DNA from: Atrichornis clamosus
Lineage: Eukaryota; Chordata; Aves; Passeriformes; Menuridae
NCBI GenBank assembly: GCA_013400975.1
Contig: WBMZ01012692.1
Span: 1 to 64,000, forward strand
Direction of reading: 5' to 3'
Length of the DNA stretch: 64,000 bases
A program made the position numbers and the translations under genes. Shown here in pieces: positions 1 through 12,440 of the stretch; position 1 is the stretch's first letter, and each line of letters begins with the position of its first letter. The notes under the pieces were generated by a model. The model searched no databases, was not told where the DNA came from, and worked only from the letters and a program-made list of their open reading frames with translations.

Positions 1-2539
1 GTCTAGCAAAACCACGACATTGATTTATATTTTTGAGTGTCTTCAAAACCATGTGTTGTATTCTGCTAGAGTGTAGAGAATATGCTTCTCTCTGGTATGG
101 AAAACCTCTTCTTGATGAGCATTACAAAACTTTGAATTTCTTTCATCCTTCAACAAAAATAATTTTGTACAATTATCTAGGGAACAGAGAAATACCTCTG
201 AAGCCAGGTTTTCACACATATTACCTTATACAATGAACACATTGGTTTTACTACTCAACACTACTGGAAAACCAATAATTTTCTGACATGATGTGGCATT
301 TACCATATGTCAGTATTTTTCCTCGTTCATGAATTAATTATATACTTTCATTTTTATTTTATTAATTATTAATAATATATGAGTGTATTTATTAATTATA
401 GAATAATTAGGCATTTCTAGATGCAATTTAAGATTTTGTAACTCTGCATAGAATTCTAGCCTGAGGACTAATTATTTCATCATCCTTCTCTTGAACACCA
501 ATAGCTAAGATCAGAAAAATGCAAAGGTGATAAGCCTGAGATTTACACGTTAGATTTTTAGAAGTCTTCCTCCCTTAAGTGCATATGTTTTTGTAGGATA
601 CATAATAGCTATGCACCTTGTATGTATCCAAGCTTTTCATCTTCTCAGTTCAACTGTTCATGTCTCTAAGAAAGCTTTGAAAACTGACTGTCCTTGCATT
701 AAAGGATTGAGATTTCTTTGGCTACAGGGTTAGTTCTGCTCATAATACAGGGAGAAAAGCAAGAGCTCAAATTAAGTTATTTTTTAGCTGTGCACAAAGT
801 CCTAGCAAACTATTGGTATATGGATTTTTTCACTTCAGTGAGAATAAATAAATAACATTGCAGTGTTGTTATAAATGAAAATAACATTTAGAACTCATGA
901 TGTTATATTTCTAAAGGAATTTGCAAATGACATTAACTACTAATTAGATTATTTAGTTGCAAGTTAGAATCACTAACTAATTATTTTTCAGAACAGTCAT
1001 GTGACATAGAGAATATAAGGAAATTACCCTAACAGAAAACGGTCTCCTTAAATGTTATTTTGAATAGTTTTCTTGAAAGTACAACCTGTGTCTATACAGT
1101 ACTTTATCACTTGCTTCAAGTGATAAATAAATTATCTTTAATGTAATAACTCCACCCCCAGCTAAGAATGATTCTTTCTTTTCTGCCTTTTTCTACTTTC
1201 TCTGTCTTAAAATTGAGGGGATGGTGTCTGTAACATCTTTGGAACTTCCTTGATGTTTTAGGATTGTTTTCAGGCTATTTCTGAAGAGGGGATTGTAGTG
1301 AAAAAGTGAGTGTAATTTCATTAGTTCTTTTTATTTTGGTATATCAGTACAATTATTGCATACTCAAGGTGACATTTCTTTAACCTGAAAAATCTTCTCA
1401 TATCAAACATAATGTGCACCACTGTAGGTTTAAATAAGTACATGGACTCATGTATTATGTGCATGGACTGGAACTGTCACTTGGTATAAAGGGCAATGCT
1501 ATTGCAGTTGGGGCAGGGTAGTGTTACCCTTCACTTCACAGGCAAACCTCAATTATCATCTCTGTAATGATGTCCTTACAGTCCATCTGTGATATGATGG
1601 TCAAATAATAGTAGCAAAATAATGATTATCAGATTGCATATATATACTTCTGAGGATCATAATACCCAATAAGCTGTTAGAAGCTATAAACAGTGAGGGT
1701 TTTTGGTGTCCCCAAAATGTTCACACCTGAAAATGATTCTTTTTTCAGCTGTGCTAGAGAATATGCTCCATTATTTTCCCTTTTTCACTTTTCAAGTTCC
1801 TATCACTGTAGAGGTTAAAAAAAAATTTTAAAAAAATTTTAAAAAAATTTTAAAACTCTAAAATTGCAATATTTTAGAAGATTAACCCAAAAATGCACTG
1901 CCAAAAGGAACTTGATACAATGGAATTCAGCAGGTCAACAGTAAAGTCAAGAATCAAGGATGGAAGACTCCCATCCACTGGCAAGAGATGGGAGATTTCC
2001 AGACATTAATCTTAGGAGGTTTTTCTGCAAATAAATTAAGCATAATACATTTGTCACAGCAGAGACAGAGGTAGCCAGGAACAGAACTCATTGGAGGTGT
2101 TCTTTTGGCAGCTCCTTCTGGTAGGAGTGATTGAAGCACAACCTTACAGCCAGGGAATAACTAAATGGCTAGAGAGGTAGGCTGGAACATGGAGTGGGAG
2201 CACACGTGAATACCAGTGGTCCAAGCACTGGTATCACTGGTCCTTCCCATCCTGCCTCCCCTCTGAGCGCAAGAGGAGCCCAATGCAGAGGAGCACTGTG
2301 CCCTGCAAAATGCTGTTCCCCCAAACATCTGGTGCCTTGGCACTGCATCACACACCACCCCTGAACATCCCTATGCCCATTCTTTTCTTGTTACCACGTC
2401 AGGCATAAAGTCCTCTTTTTGTTAGGAAACCTCTCAGGGACACAGCTCTGCACACTGGGCAGTGTCCTACAGTGGCTTTGGGGAAATGAACGCAAAGGTT
2501 ATTGGTTGTGATTGGAAAGGACAGCTAGGGTGTGCACCC
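1..2539. other. AT-rich non-coding stretch, no gene recognised
   Basis: Only short open frames (at most 67 codons) occur and none resembles a known protein. The sequence is AT-rich with scattered homopolymers. Apart from the phased A-tract repeat near 1.82 kb, I recognise nothing. From about 2160 to 2500 the composition becomes richer in G+C just before the CR1 fragment. That flank may be older repeat sequence, but I could not assign it to a family. Confidence 0.6.
1817..1855. repeat. 11-bp A/T-tract tandem repeat (A7T4 units)
   Basis: A run of A followed by TTTT is repeated three times. The second and third units are exactly A7T4 (11 bp); the first has nine A, and a fourth begins before the pattern breaks. 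The 11-bp period is close to one helical turn, so the A-tracts sit in phase. Such arrays are known to bend DNA. It may equally be a slippage product with no role. Confidence 0.85.
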
Positions 2540-2668
2540 TACTAAAACAATGGGGTTGCAACAACCCCATGCAGTGCTACAGCCTGGGGAAGAGTGGCTT
2601 GAGAGCTGCTCAGCAGAAAGGGACTTGGAGGTGCTGGTTGACAGCCAGCTACATATGAGCTACCAGGT
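2540..2668 (+). mobile_element. CR1 LINE fragment, ORF2 C-terminal part, degraded
   Basis: Translation of this stretch gives a peptide with the pattern GEEWLESCSAERDLEVLVDSQL, residues about 19-40 of an open frame beginning at 2532. It matches the conserved block of CR1 ORF2 that lies after the reverse-transcriptase catalytic core (the usual form reads EKDLGVLVDxxLxMSQQ). The similarity ends soon after the LVDSQLHMSYQ segment, and no CR1 3' end follows. This is therefore a short orphan piece of a dead element, too small and too diverged to assign to a subfamily. Confidence 0.65.
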
Positions 2669-5600
2669 ATATCTGAATTTAGAAACGACCAAATTATGTT
2701 TCAAAAGCTCAAGACAGACTAAACTCAAGAACTAAGACACTCTCTTCAGCTCTTCCAGCTTCCACTGATGCAGAGAAACATTAGGTGAGTGCCAGGAGTA
2801 TCCCAGACATTGGTGACCCCAGATGCTACAGGCCATAGGAATAGGAGAGGAGAACACTCCTCACAGCTAGAGTGAAAGCCCACATTGACTGCTCAGCTGA
2901 TGAACCTCAAAAGACTGAAAACTCAGAGTACATCTTCAGGATTTAGCTGGTTTACTGAGTGGGGTGTCACCCAAGGCATGCAAGAGTCTTGATCCTAGAG
3001 TGGGAGTCTCTGCTGGCACAGGAAAAGTGAAAAGAAATCATTTCTCAGATATTTTCCTTGCAGCTCAGGAGCAGCTCTTCAGCAAAAAAACTCCTTCTGT
3101 TGGTGGGAAGGGCAGAAGAATGTAAAGGTTAATGCCCTCAGAGTTTACTTAATATATGTCTTATTAAATACTAAGAAGACTCTGGTGACAGCAACTATAT
3201 TCTCAGTGAAGGAGCCTAGAAAATTATTAGCATCTAATCCAGCAACAGATCACAGGTCATTGTGGTACAAATGGGTTGGTTCCTGCAGAAGGGGACCTGT
3301 CATACTGGAATGCGAAGGAGTAACCCAGACCCAGCTCTCTGCTCCAAAATCACAGCATGGATGCAGCCATCCTGACAAACTTGAAATAAGCCAAAGGCTG
3401 CATAAGTGGAGTCACTGTTAAGACTAGTATGACAAAAAATGTACGTAAATGAATGATGCCAGGATTTAAATAATTTAAGTATATAATTTAAATTCTTTGC
3501 TGACTGACAATGTTTATTTCATTACTATGATGCTGAAATCTATATATAAGTATTTAAAATTTAGCTTTTTTGTAAAATATCCTTGGAAACCTCTTCTAAA
3601 ACAACTATCAACAGTGGAATGCAAACATAAGGCATTGATTGAGGGGGGGTAGGGTCTTTTCTCATAATTATTCTTTGACTCAAAACATCTTTTTCTTTAC
3701 TAAATTTGTAAGTAAAACTTACAAGTCTACCAGCTATTTCTAGAATGATAAATCAGAAAGATTAATCCAAATAACGCAGATTTGTGCAGACATTTCAGAC
3801 TGGTAGAACAAGGAAGAGAAGAGGAACCTGAAGGACTATTATAAAGCCTATTCTCTCAATTCTGGTGGTACCATCCAGAAGAAGGGCAATAATCAACCAT
3901 TGGGAATAGTGGTGTTTTAAAAGTACGACAGCTGTCAGCTTGGTGAATTGAGCCAGATCTACCATGAGAGAGTATTAAGTTAAATTCAGTTTTAAATGAT
4001 GAATTAGCTAAGAATTATTCTAAATATTATAGTCTAGAAAAAATTTCTGTTACCTGTGTATTTCAAGAATTATCTATTGAATGAACATCTTTCGATTCTC
4101 CTCTCAGTGTCCTCATCCCGGCGGCAACAATCAATTGCTCATTCAAGTGTTAGCAGTTACAGCTGTGCATTTGACATTATTTTCCACCCAGAGTTTTCTG
4201 ATCACTGCTTATGGGTTCAGGAGCACATGCGGATGGTGAGGTTGATAAACTTTCATGGCTCTGTTGTCACTGCCTGTATTTTTATATATCAGTTAGTTTA
4301 ATTTCTAATTCTTTGCAAAATATGTTGTCTGCAACTGGACTAGAGGACTTTCTCCATTTTGAATGTTGCTTACCTTTTTACCTTTTTCAGTACAACACTT
4401 TAACTGAGCTCACATTTCTGTTTCCAGTGATTTTATACCTAGAGGAGATCTTTGTACTAATAACAAGGAGAGAGTCTTCTTTACAAGACAGAGGTCTCAA
4501 CACAGGATCACCAGAATGTTTTATCCTGGATCAAATATAAAAGATCCAATTAAGCTTTGCAATGACTCTTGTTTCCACACTTCACTAGTTTCTACACATG
4601 CTGGGGATTTCCACTCAATTTTAAGAGCCATCTGGTTTTTGTATCTTCTGCTTAGGGCATGACCAGCTACTTTCATTTTTTCCATAATGTAAGTGGGCTA
4701 ATATCCATGTATCCCTACCACACTTTAAAGTTAATTTCCAGCCTACAATACGTGTCTAGGTTTTCCTGTGCATACTGTATTTGGCAACAACCTTTTTTTT
4801 CCCCAACAGTTTTTATTTTATTTTCTTTTTTTCTAGCAAATGCAGCTCTTGTAAAAGTTGGTGGACTGACTGCTCTGGCAGATTAAACCTGGTTTATCTG
4901 TACGAGAGAAATAGCAAAAGGATATGGCAAAGTAATCTTCCTTTAGTGTTCCTATTATCATATATTAATCTTGAGCAGTAAAGACATTCTTCAGGACTGA
5001 AGGCAAAAGCTCCTGTAATAGTTCAGCTAGCACAGATTTCCTGCAGTGGGGATGGTTAAGTATAGTAAGCCTTTGCTTATAACCATTTATGTAATAATTT
5101 GCACAGACACAGGAAGGTTGTCAGATGCTAATGCTAACTTCTGGCCATTAAATCTACACATGGTGCCCACTGCTAAATGTTCTTTCACTGATTTTAGAAA
5201 GATCAGGACAATCAGTATCGCCCAGAGAATTTACAAAGCTTTACAACTTGACATTATTAATACTATTTTAAATATGCCTCAGATTTAAAGTGGAGATTAA
5301 GGACTGTTATGCTTAGGAGACAAAGTTCCTCATATAGTCAGAGGGAGACTGTTGAGAAGGTTATGAAAGCACCTGAAATAGAGACCTACTGATGGAGCAA
5401 CTGACCACAACCTGAGATATAACAATAAGAGGTTTAGAGGTAAATTACTTCTTCTCCCGTGTTAAGTGTATCAAACTGATTGCCACAATTTCCCCTAGAT
5501 CATCATGAGTCTGGTTTGTTTGGGTGAGTTTTTTCTTCCCTTTACTACATGAAAAATGTCTGGTCTGGGCATACTTCACTTCATTGATGCTGAATAGCTT

Positions 5601-8600
5601 TGGGCAGTGAGGGCACTTCTATGTATATAACAATTACATGACGAGGCTGATAGGCAATAGAAAGAAAATAGATATTATTTTATAGAATGACTGTTTTTAA
5701 TATAAATTATAAGTTCTTTTCTGAACAGTATAATTAACAAAACACATTTGTATCATTATCTCTCACCCAGGTCCCCAGCCTCTCAGCACCACCAGGCAAT
5801 ATAAAGCAGTGTATAATACATATATGTGTGCTGGCTAGGGAGCCATCCAATTGCTTTCAACAAAGCAAGTCTGACTTCAGTCTGACTTTTCCATCAGTCA
5901 GGAACTGATCTGAGTCTTTGTCTTCTACTCAGCCACTTATTTCTACGGAATTTGTTGCAAGTTGTCATTGAGAAGTCTTCTGTTATTTCTAATTTGGCTT
6001 AAAATGTCCAAAAAGATCCATATGAAAAGACAATGCAATAAATACATATATATTTGTAATTTATGTTATAACAATATTGCTAAATAATACAGATTTATTA
6101 TTTATAATAAATAAGCCTTTATTTATAGCTAGATATTATATCTATAAACAGATAAGTAAAAACAGATAATGTGATCTCATCATTCCATTTTGTTAGAAAC
6201 AGTCCATGGGCCCTGGCCATGGATGGATGCTCCCTCTTTCCCTCTCCTCTCTGCTACCTTGAATTTCCAGGATAAGGGTTTTAGAAATAATTCCTCCTTT
6301 ATTTGTCTCAATGGCATTGGAAAACAGAATAATTTCAAAAAAAGGGGCAGTTCAGATCTCCTCAGCCCTGAAGCAACATTCATGCTTTTCTCCTTACAGA
6401 CAGGTAGAAAACTAAATCCCCGTTGAGAGCAGGAGAGAGAAACTTCTGCTGCTTTCCCCATCATCGTGGAGTTATACCCCGTGGTTAGCCAACACCTCTC
6501 GTCAGGGATCAGGGAGGAACAAGAGAGCTACAGACGAAAGCCAGTGCCAATGTACAAATGGATCATTTGTACCAAACTATTTCAGGATAGGTCATTTTTT
6601 CCACGAGTAGCTATCAAACAGCCAAAACTTAAATAATCTTCTGTCCTATCCAATAGCTAACATATCATTGGATATCTAATATCAGTCAGCAGTGGTCAGA
6701 TAAAGAATACCTTGAGAGGGTACAATACTGCTGACAGTCTGGTGACAAGTCTATTCCTTCACCCTGTATGCCCACCTCTCAAAGGCAGCATGTTTTCCAT
6801 GAGCAGGTGTAAAGTAAAAAATCAATCCTTCTTAAGTTAGGAGTCCAATTTCACTAATAAAGTGAATAAATATAAAATAATTAAATAAACTAGAAATGCA
6901 CTCAAGAAGAACTGGTCTAAGCTGCAGCTTTGTACAAGTAATTTCAAGTGATAAACTGCTATCCAAAATATTGACTGGATGTTTAGCCAAGCTGTTATCC
7001 AGTACAGCTGTGTGCCAGGAGGCAGCAGCAGCCTCCTGAACATGTTGCTGTCCTCAGTCTTGCAGTTTGCACTGAAGGAAAGTGGCCACGAAACTATCAG
7101 AGATATGAGGTCTTGCAAAGTAGACAGTGGAAAGAGACACTTCATGAAAGGTAAAAGAAACTTACACCAGAATTATCTTGGTCTGTGGGAAGAAAGAGAA
7201 GCTTTCTTATGAGTTGAAGCAAAAAAGCAGACTTGAGTGCTCCTGTTGTCAGGCAAATTAAGCAATTTTTGTATCTCTTTTACAATTGTAAGCTAGTTTT
7301 ATATCAGCAACTAAGCAGTATATAGGAAAAAATGTTTAAAAAAAATCCTAATCTGAAAGCTTCTCATCTTCCTAAGAGAATACCCATGGACACATACAAA
7401 GACATTCCTGCAGAGTGCATGCATGTGGTAGGGATAATGAAAGAAAAAAATTAATCTTGATACAAATCAAACTTTCTATATTTTTTTAAAACAAAGAGAT
7501 TTAGGATAATCATAAACCCAAATCTGTACCCTCAGTTGATTTCGACAGCTTGAGGCGAGTTCATTAAAACAATGTATCTCCAGTCTTTCAACAGAGACAG
7601 GTTCTCTGTAGGACAGTGCTTTTGCTGATCTGGGAAGAGCTTCTTGCTGAGCTCCTGCTGGTTTATTCAAGACTGGCGCTGGGCTCCTGTTACTCCTCTC
7701 CTGCTGCAAGTTAAACTGGTTTCAGCTAGTCAGTGCTGCCTGACAGATCTAAATAAGGCAATGCCGAGCACACAGACCACACCTGATACAGAATATGATT
7801 ACCATGGGAAACATTCCAAATTCGAAACAGACAGGAATTTTAACCTTGGAGCCAAGGCAGTTCTAATAAGGGGGGAAATTTCCTTCTGAATTTCATTTGC
7901 AAAGTAACATTAATAAGAAAAGAAGTAACTTGTACATACTTTTCTTGTCTTCTCATAAGTATGGTTAAATGTAAGGAAGATTCAAACCTCAGATTATCTA
8001 AATCAAAGACCCATATTTTCACCAGAAAACCAAATGATACAAATACATACACATAGTAATGAGAAAATGTAAAGTCTGAACATATGTGTAACATTTTACT
8101 TTGGAAATTTAGGTATCTGGGTTCAGATAGAATTATATTCATGTTGCATTTTTAAGCAGGGAGGACTTGCTCAAAAGAAATGTGTGTTTTTCCCAGTTCC
8201 ACTCTTTGGTCTGAGATAATGTTTTGTTTCTCCACACAATTTCATCTTGTTTCATTCATTGTAGCTGTGAAATATCATTTTCATTACTTCGAACTCTATT
8301 GATTGTCTATTAGTGCTCAGGACTTGATGTGAGAAAAGAAGTTGAATTCAAAAGTATTTCTCTATCATTTACATTTACAGTTCCAGAGTCTCTTACATCC
8401 CAGACATATGTCTCACACTACAACTCTTGGATATTTAAAATGGGTAGTGCCTCCTATTAACACTTCTGTCTCTGATTTTCAATACTATACAATTTCACAC
8501 AAAACCTGGAAAACATTTTCTCCCAAATCTCGGAAATACATATATGTTCGTATAAAAAATCAGATGCTCACAGCATATCCCTTTCAGTAGAAATGTTGTC

Positions 8601-9626
8601 CTATTAAGCATTAAGAAAAATGCTTGGGAAGATCTAGTCATAGATATAAGTTCTTTTTCCATTTGCTACTACTTCTTCACAGTAACTGGAAAATCACAGT
8701 TATCCCCATCTTTGAATGACTCTCAGGTTTGTAGAGTAACATGCTAAAAATAAGACTGATATTTTTGCTATTGCTGATCAGAAATTCATGTTATTTCTAT
8801 GATAATGTGAGTGTGATGGTACAAATACAAGGAAATTTGGGAAGCACGACCGTTTTCTTCAAATATTGCTATTTTTATATACAAATACAAACTCTTTAGA
8901 ACAACTGTATGTTACAAGGAATTCTGAACTCAGAAAACGCATTTTAAAAGTCCCATGCATCAGGATTATTACATGATTTCACATGATTTTCATCTTTTCA
9001 CAGCCCAAGAAATGTGTTTCAACAAGTGAATTAATATAACTTGTGAAACAAGCAAAAAACCTTCTTCAAGTTCTACAAAACACTTTCCTACATCTTAATA
9101 TATTAATCAAGGATGCAGGATGCACTCATATAAGGTACTTTATTTACTTTGATCCTATATTTACCATGACTAATCACTCATAAAACCTACTGATACAATA
9201 ATAAAACCATGCAGGAAGGTCTGTACCTAGAACATATACACTGATTTTGCTTCTCACTTCCATTCAAGATAATGGAATGAGCAGCAAAGCAGTATGAAAA
9301 AGACAGGCTGCTCTGTGTAGGGAGAGTAATTTATTAAAAGCCAAATGTCTTGACTCAGAATCAGTGCTCACTAATTCATTCATAGTGTTAGGCTCCCAGC
9401 AGAGCAAGTCCTTTAGGAGTGCCATGCTTTGTAGGAAGCACTACTGGGATAAGTCTGAAACAGAACTTTTTCTGTAACATAACAGTATTTTCTGTCCATC
9501 TATCAATGTCTTTCTGTTTTTGCCTTTGTTTTTTGGTGACTAATTAGACTTCTGGGTTTTTACTTCTAAAAAAAAGTGAAAAGTGTGCTTTTTTTTTCTT
9601 TTAATCTTTAAGAAAACAAAAACTAT
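2669..9626. other. Long AT-rich non-coding stretch, no gene recognised
   Basis: The largest frames are 102 to 109 codons (4211-4540 plus, 6837-7145 minus) and are composed of residues typical of translated AT-rich DNA, with no motif I recognise. Around 6040-6160 the sequence is nearly all A+T and includes the quasi-palindromic TTTATTATTTATAATAAATA. Around 3190-3420 there is a modestly GC-richer segment with a 78-codon frame that I cannot identify. Nothing here supports a gene or an RNA. Confidence 0.55.
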
Positions 9627-9679
9627 CAAGCCTTGCAACTATGAGATCTATTTTCCACCAAAAATAGTTGCAAGACTTG
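9627..9679. repeat. 16-bp inverted repeat with 21-nt loop
   Basis: CAAGCCTTGCAACTAT (9627-9642) and ATAGTTGCAAGACTTG (9664-9679) are reverse complements except at one position. The 21-bp spacer holds AGATCTATTTTCC. Transcribed from either strand, this would form a short hairpin. It is shorter than a normal microRNA precursor and lacks paired flanks, so a terminal-repeat remnant or chance is as likely as a functional RNA. Confidence 0.75.
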
Positions 9680-10920
9680 GTGAATGCTAGTGGTTTGTGT
9701 AATCTCATTTTAACATTTCATTTGAAAAAAAATCTTTCCAGTGAGAAATTATGCTGGACAACCTTACTGAGTCATTTAAAGGGAAATAAAAATAACAAAT
9801 TGTGAAAGCTTCTGTATTTTAGGGACAGGTTAATTTCAAAGCCTAATAAGAATATCTAGGAGGAAAACACTACTGTTTCTCTTTTAATCAGTTTTGCAGA
9901 CATATTAACTTATTTTAAGTGGAGCTTAAGCACCATGTCTCCAAACTCAGTTTAACCTCTGTCTAGAGATGAATGCAAAGTGATTTTCCCCCTCAGGTTA
10001 ACAGTTCATATGGCAGAGTTTCTTTATACCTTTCTATTTAGTTTAATCTGTTTAGGGTCATGGCTCCTGACCTTTACTTTGAGTTCTGAGTTCAGATGAA
10101 GCCCAAACATTGAGACTGATCTCTCTTGCAGCTGTCCTGCATCACCTGGTACTACATGCAGAAAACAAAGCAAGCAAAGAGACAGTCTAGAAGTTTAAAC
10201 ACTGTGTATCACCCTTCCTGCTTTTCCACATAAAGTGCTTAAGAAGCAGTCTCTTCTTTTCCTAGCTGTTTCTTAGGCATGAATATTAATGACAAATGGT
10301 GACAGCAATAGGAGGCAGTGAAAGGGGTGCATGGGTGTGGGACAAAGACATGATGACAATGCTTGGTTTTTTTGGAGAGCCTAGGAAAAAAAGTCAGCTT
10401 AACAACTAAATGTTCTTGCTTCATATGTTCACATTCCAGCAAAATTGAAACAAAACACTCTTATCTTGAAAGAGAAACTATCAAAACACATGTTTGCATC
10501 CACAGTAAAACAAAAATAATCAAAATGGAAGAAGTTATACCGTTCTCAGTTTCTGTCTATGCAAACTCCTAAGAGTTACAGAAAGTACACACTTGAAATG
10601 TAGTTGAAACTGAGAAAGGCTTTTCTTTGGTAGGCAGCTTTGACTATTTGCCAGTCACTCAGTCAGCAGAAATCAGCAACCCAGAAGGAGGTACTTCATC
10701 CCAGTGGGTACCATCCTCAATGACTGGCAGCACATTTCTTCATCTGTGTGTACACATTGTTTCAAATGGATGCACTGTTTCCTAAGGGTTTTTTTTTTTT
10801 TCCAGAGGGAAATTTTCATCTGTCACATGCGTTTTTCATTCATGGTTGATTTCTGCTTCTGCGAATTACATGCAAACTGTGGCAAAGATAGCCATTAGAA
10901 ATGTGAAAAATCATGCAGAG
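9680..10920. other. AT-rich non-coding stretch
   Basis: Short frames only (64 to 69 codons), none recognised. There are a few poly-T and poly-A runs, for example T13 near 10789, and nothing else I can name. Confidence 0.55.
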
Positions 10921-11203
10921 CTGTTAAATGATTTTAGAAACGTCTGTGGTATATAGTGACATTTTATAGAATTGCACCTTCTTTTCACTAAACATGCCTG
11001 ACAACCCCGTACAGTTAGTTTGCTAAGTCACAAAGGTATAACACAAGCAAGNACTATTAAATGATTTTAGAAACATCTGTGGTGACATTAGAAACATCTA
11101 TATAGTGACATTTTATAGAACTGCACCTTCTTTTCACTAAATATGCCTGACAATCCCGTACAGTTAGTTTGCTAACTCACAAAGGTATAACACAAGCAAG
11201 TAC
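10921..11203 (+). repeat. Tandem duplication (about 130 and 150 bp) with an N at the junction
   Basis: The segment from CTGTTAAATGATTTTAG (10921) to CACAAGCAAGNAC is repeated immediately from CTATTAAATGATTTTAG (11054) to CACAAGCAAGTAC (11203). By eye the copies differ by about five or six substitutions. The second copy also has a nested duplication of roughly 16-18 bp, so that AGAAACATCT occurs twice within it. The only ambiguous base of the window (11052) lies exactly at the end of copy one, where copy two has T. This may be a real local duplication, or two haplotypes or poor reads joined in assembly. Confidence 0.9.
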
Positions 11204-12309
11204 CTCATGTACGTCCAGCTTTTGAGGCACCACTGTTAAAATGCCTGAAAATGTCTGTCTAGCTCTAGATGAAAGATCCTAAGAAGCAGAAAAAAACCTC
11301 TAACAGAGACACAGCGTACAGTTTCCACAAGAAGCCTGTGAGAGAATGGAGCCATTTGTAACCAAGGCCCAGGTAACAAAATGGTGGATGTGAACTCAGA
11401 GCTGCCTCATATCATTCTCAGGATGTTGGAACAGGAAGCTAACTGAGCATGGGTTACTCTTTGAGAAGATACTGGGGATGCTTCTCTTGTTACACCTTTT
11501 ATCCTGTAACATAGAAGCCTGAGGCCTCCACCAACTCTCTTTTCCAACGGCAGCATCGCCTCCAGCTCCTGGGACAGACGTGCATAAAATTCTCCTGCTC
11601 CACGGGTCAAGTTTTTGGCCACAAGGCTGATACCATGTGGCATCAGTACCCATTCAGTGGGTATGGTCTCTGTCAGATGGCAGGGACAGCTGGGATCTAT
11701 CCAGGTCACCCCTGAATCACGGTGGAGCATGGGTATGGATAGGTGCCAAGCCTTAGAGAGTCTGCAGGGGGGTCAGGAAAGACCATCAACAAAAGGCATG
11801 GTAACCTCAAATGGGAGCTCTATGGACCACCCACCTGGGTTTCATTTCCTAAATTCTTCCCTCAGCCTCTCTCTCACCAAAGCAGTCTCTCCCTACCTTT
11901 TTTCCCCACTTTGCCTGACAAAACTTAACCATAAATCTGCTTGTGCAAACTTGAAGCAGCTGGTTCTTTTATTTTAATATTTATTCATTTATTTTAGGGT
12001 ACTCAAAATTATGTGAGAATGTGGCGTTGTTCCTTTGGAGACACTCAGATGTTTGCAGTAAATCTCCGAGCCGGGATCTCATCTCAAGGGTCCTCTCTGC
12101 TGAAGCACAGTGTGGACCCTTAAGCTTTAATTAATGATCCTGATGCTCCACAGTGTATAAAGGTGATTATAGTTCTATAAATTCCATCATACCTGCCTAG
12201 AAATTTGCCCAGATCACTTGACATCTTATTTCCATTATCTGCTTTGCCTCTCAAGGTGTTTAGTAGTATTGCATAAAGAACTTTCCTTTTTAAACATTTA
12301 ATGCCTCAA
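11204..12309. other. GC-richer non-coding stretch, several overlapping frames, unassigned
   Basis: From about 11396 to 11977 several frames of 85 to 120 codons are open on both strands, reflecting higher G+C and few stop codons. The longest minus-strand frames (11396-11653 and 11407-11730) and the 120-codon plus frame (11615-11977) overlap each other, and none shows a domain I recognise. An old retroelement or pseudogene is possible but unsupported. 11980-12309 is AT-rich without features. Confidence 0.4.
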
Positions 12310-12440
12310 CCCTGGATGTGTCCAAGGCCAAGTTGGATAGAACTCGGAGAAACCTGATTTAGTAGGTGGCGTTCCTGCCCATGGAACTAGATTATCTTTA
12401 AAGTCCCTTCCAACACAAACCATCTGTGATTTTATGATTA
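12310..12440 (+). mobile_element. CR1 LINE 3' end, 5'-truncated and diverged
   Basis: The stretch begins CCCTGGATGTGTCCAAGGCC and passes through an AAGTTGGAT segment, then GTTCCTGCCCATGGAACTAG. It ends with TCTTTAAAGTCCCTTCC and a degraded terminal octamer pattern (TGTGATTTTATGATTA). This order is the signature of the CR1 3' untranslated region in birds. Only about 130 bp remain, which is typical of the severe 5' truncation of this family. Substitutions and small deletions relative to the copy near 25.9 kb show that it is old. Confidence 0.9.
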
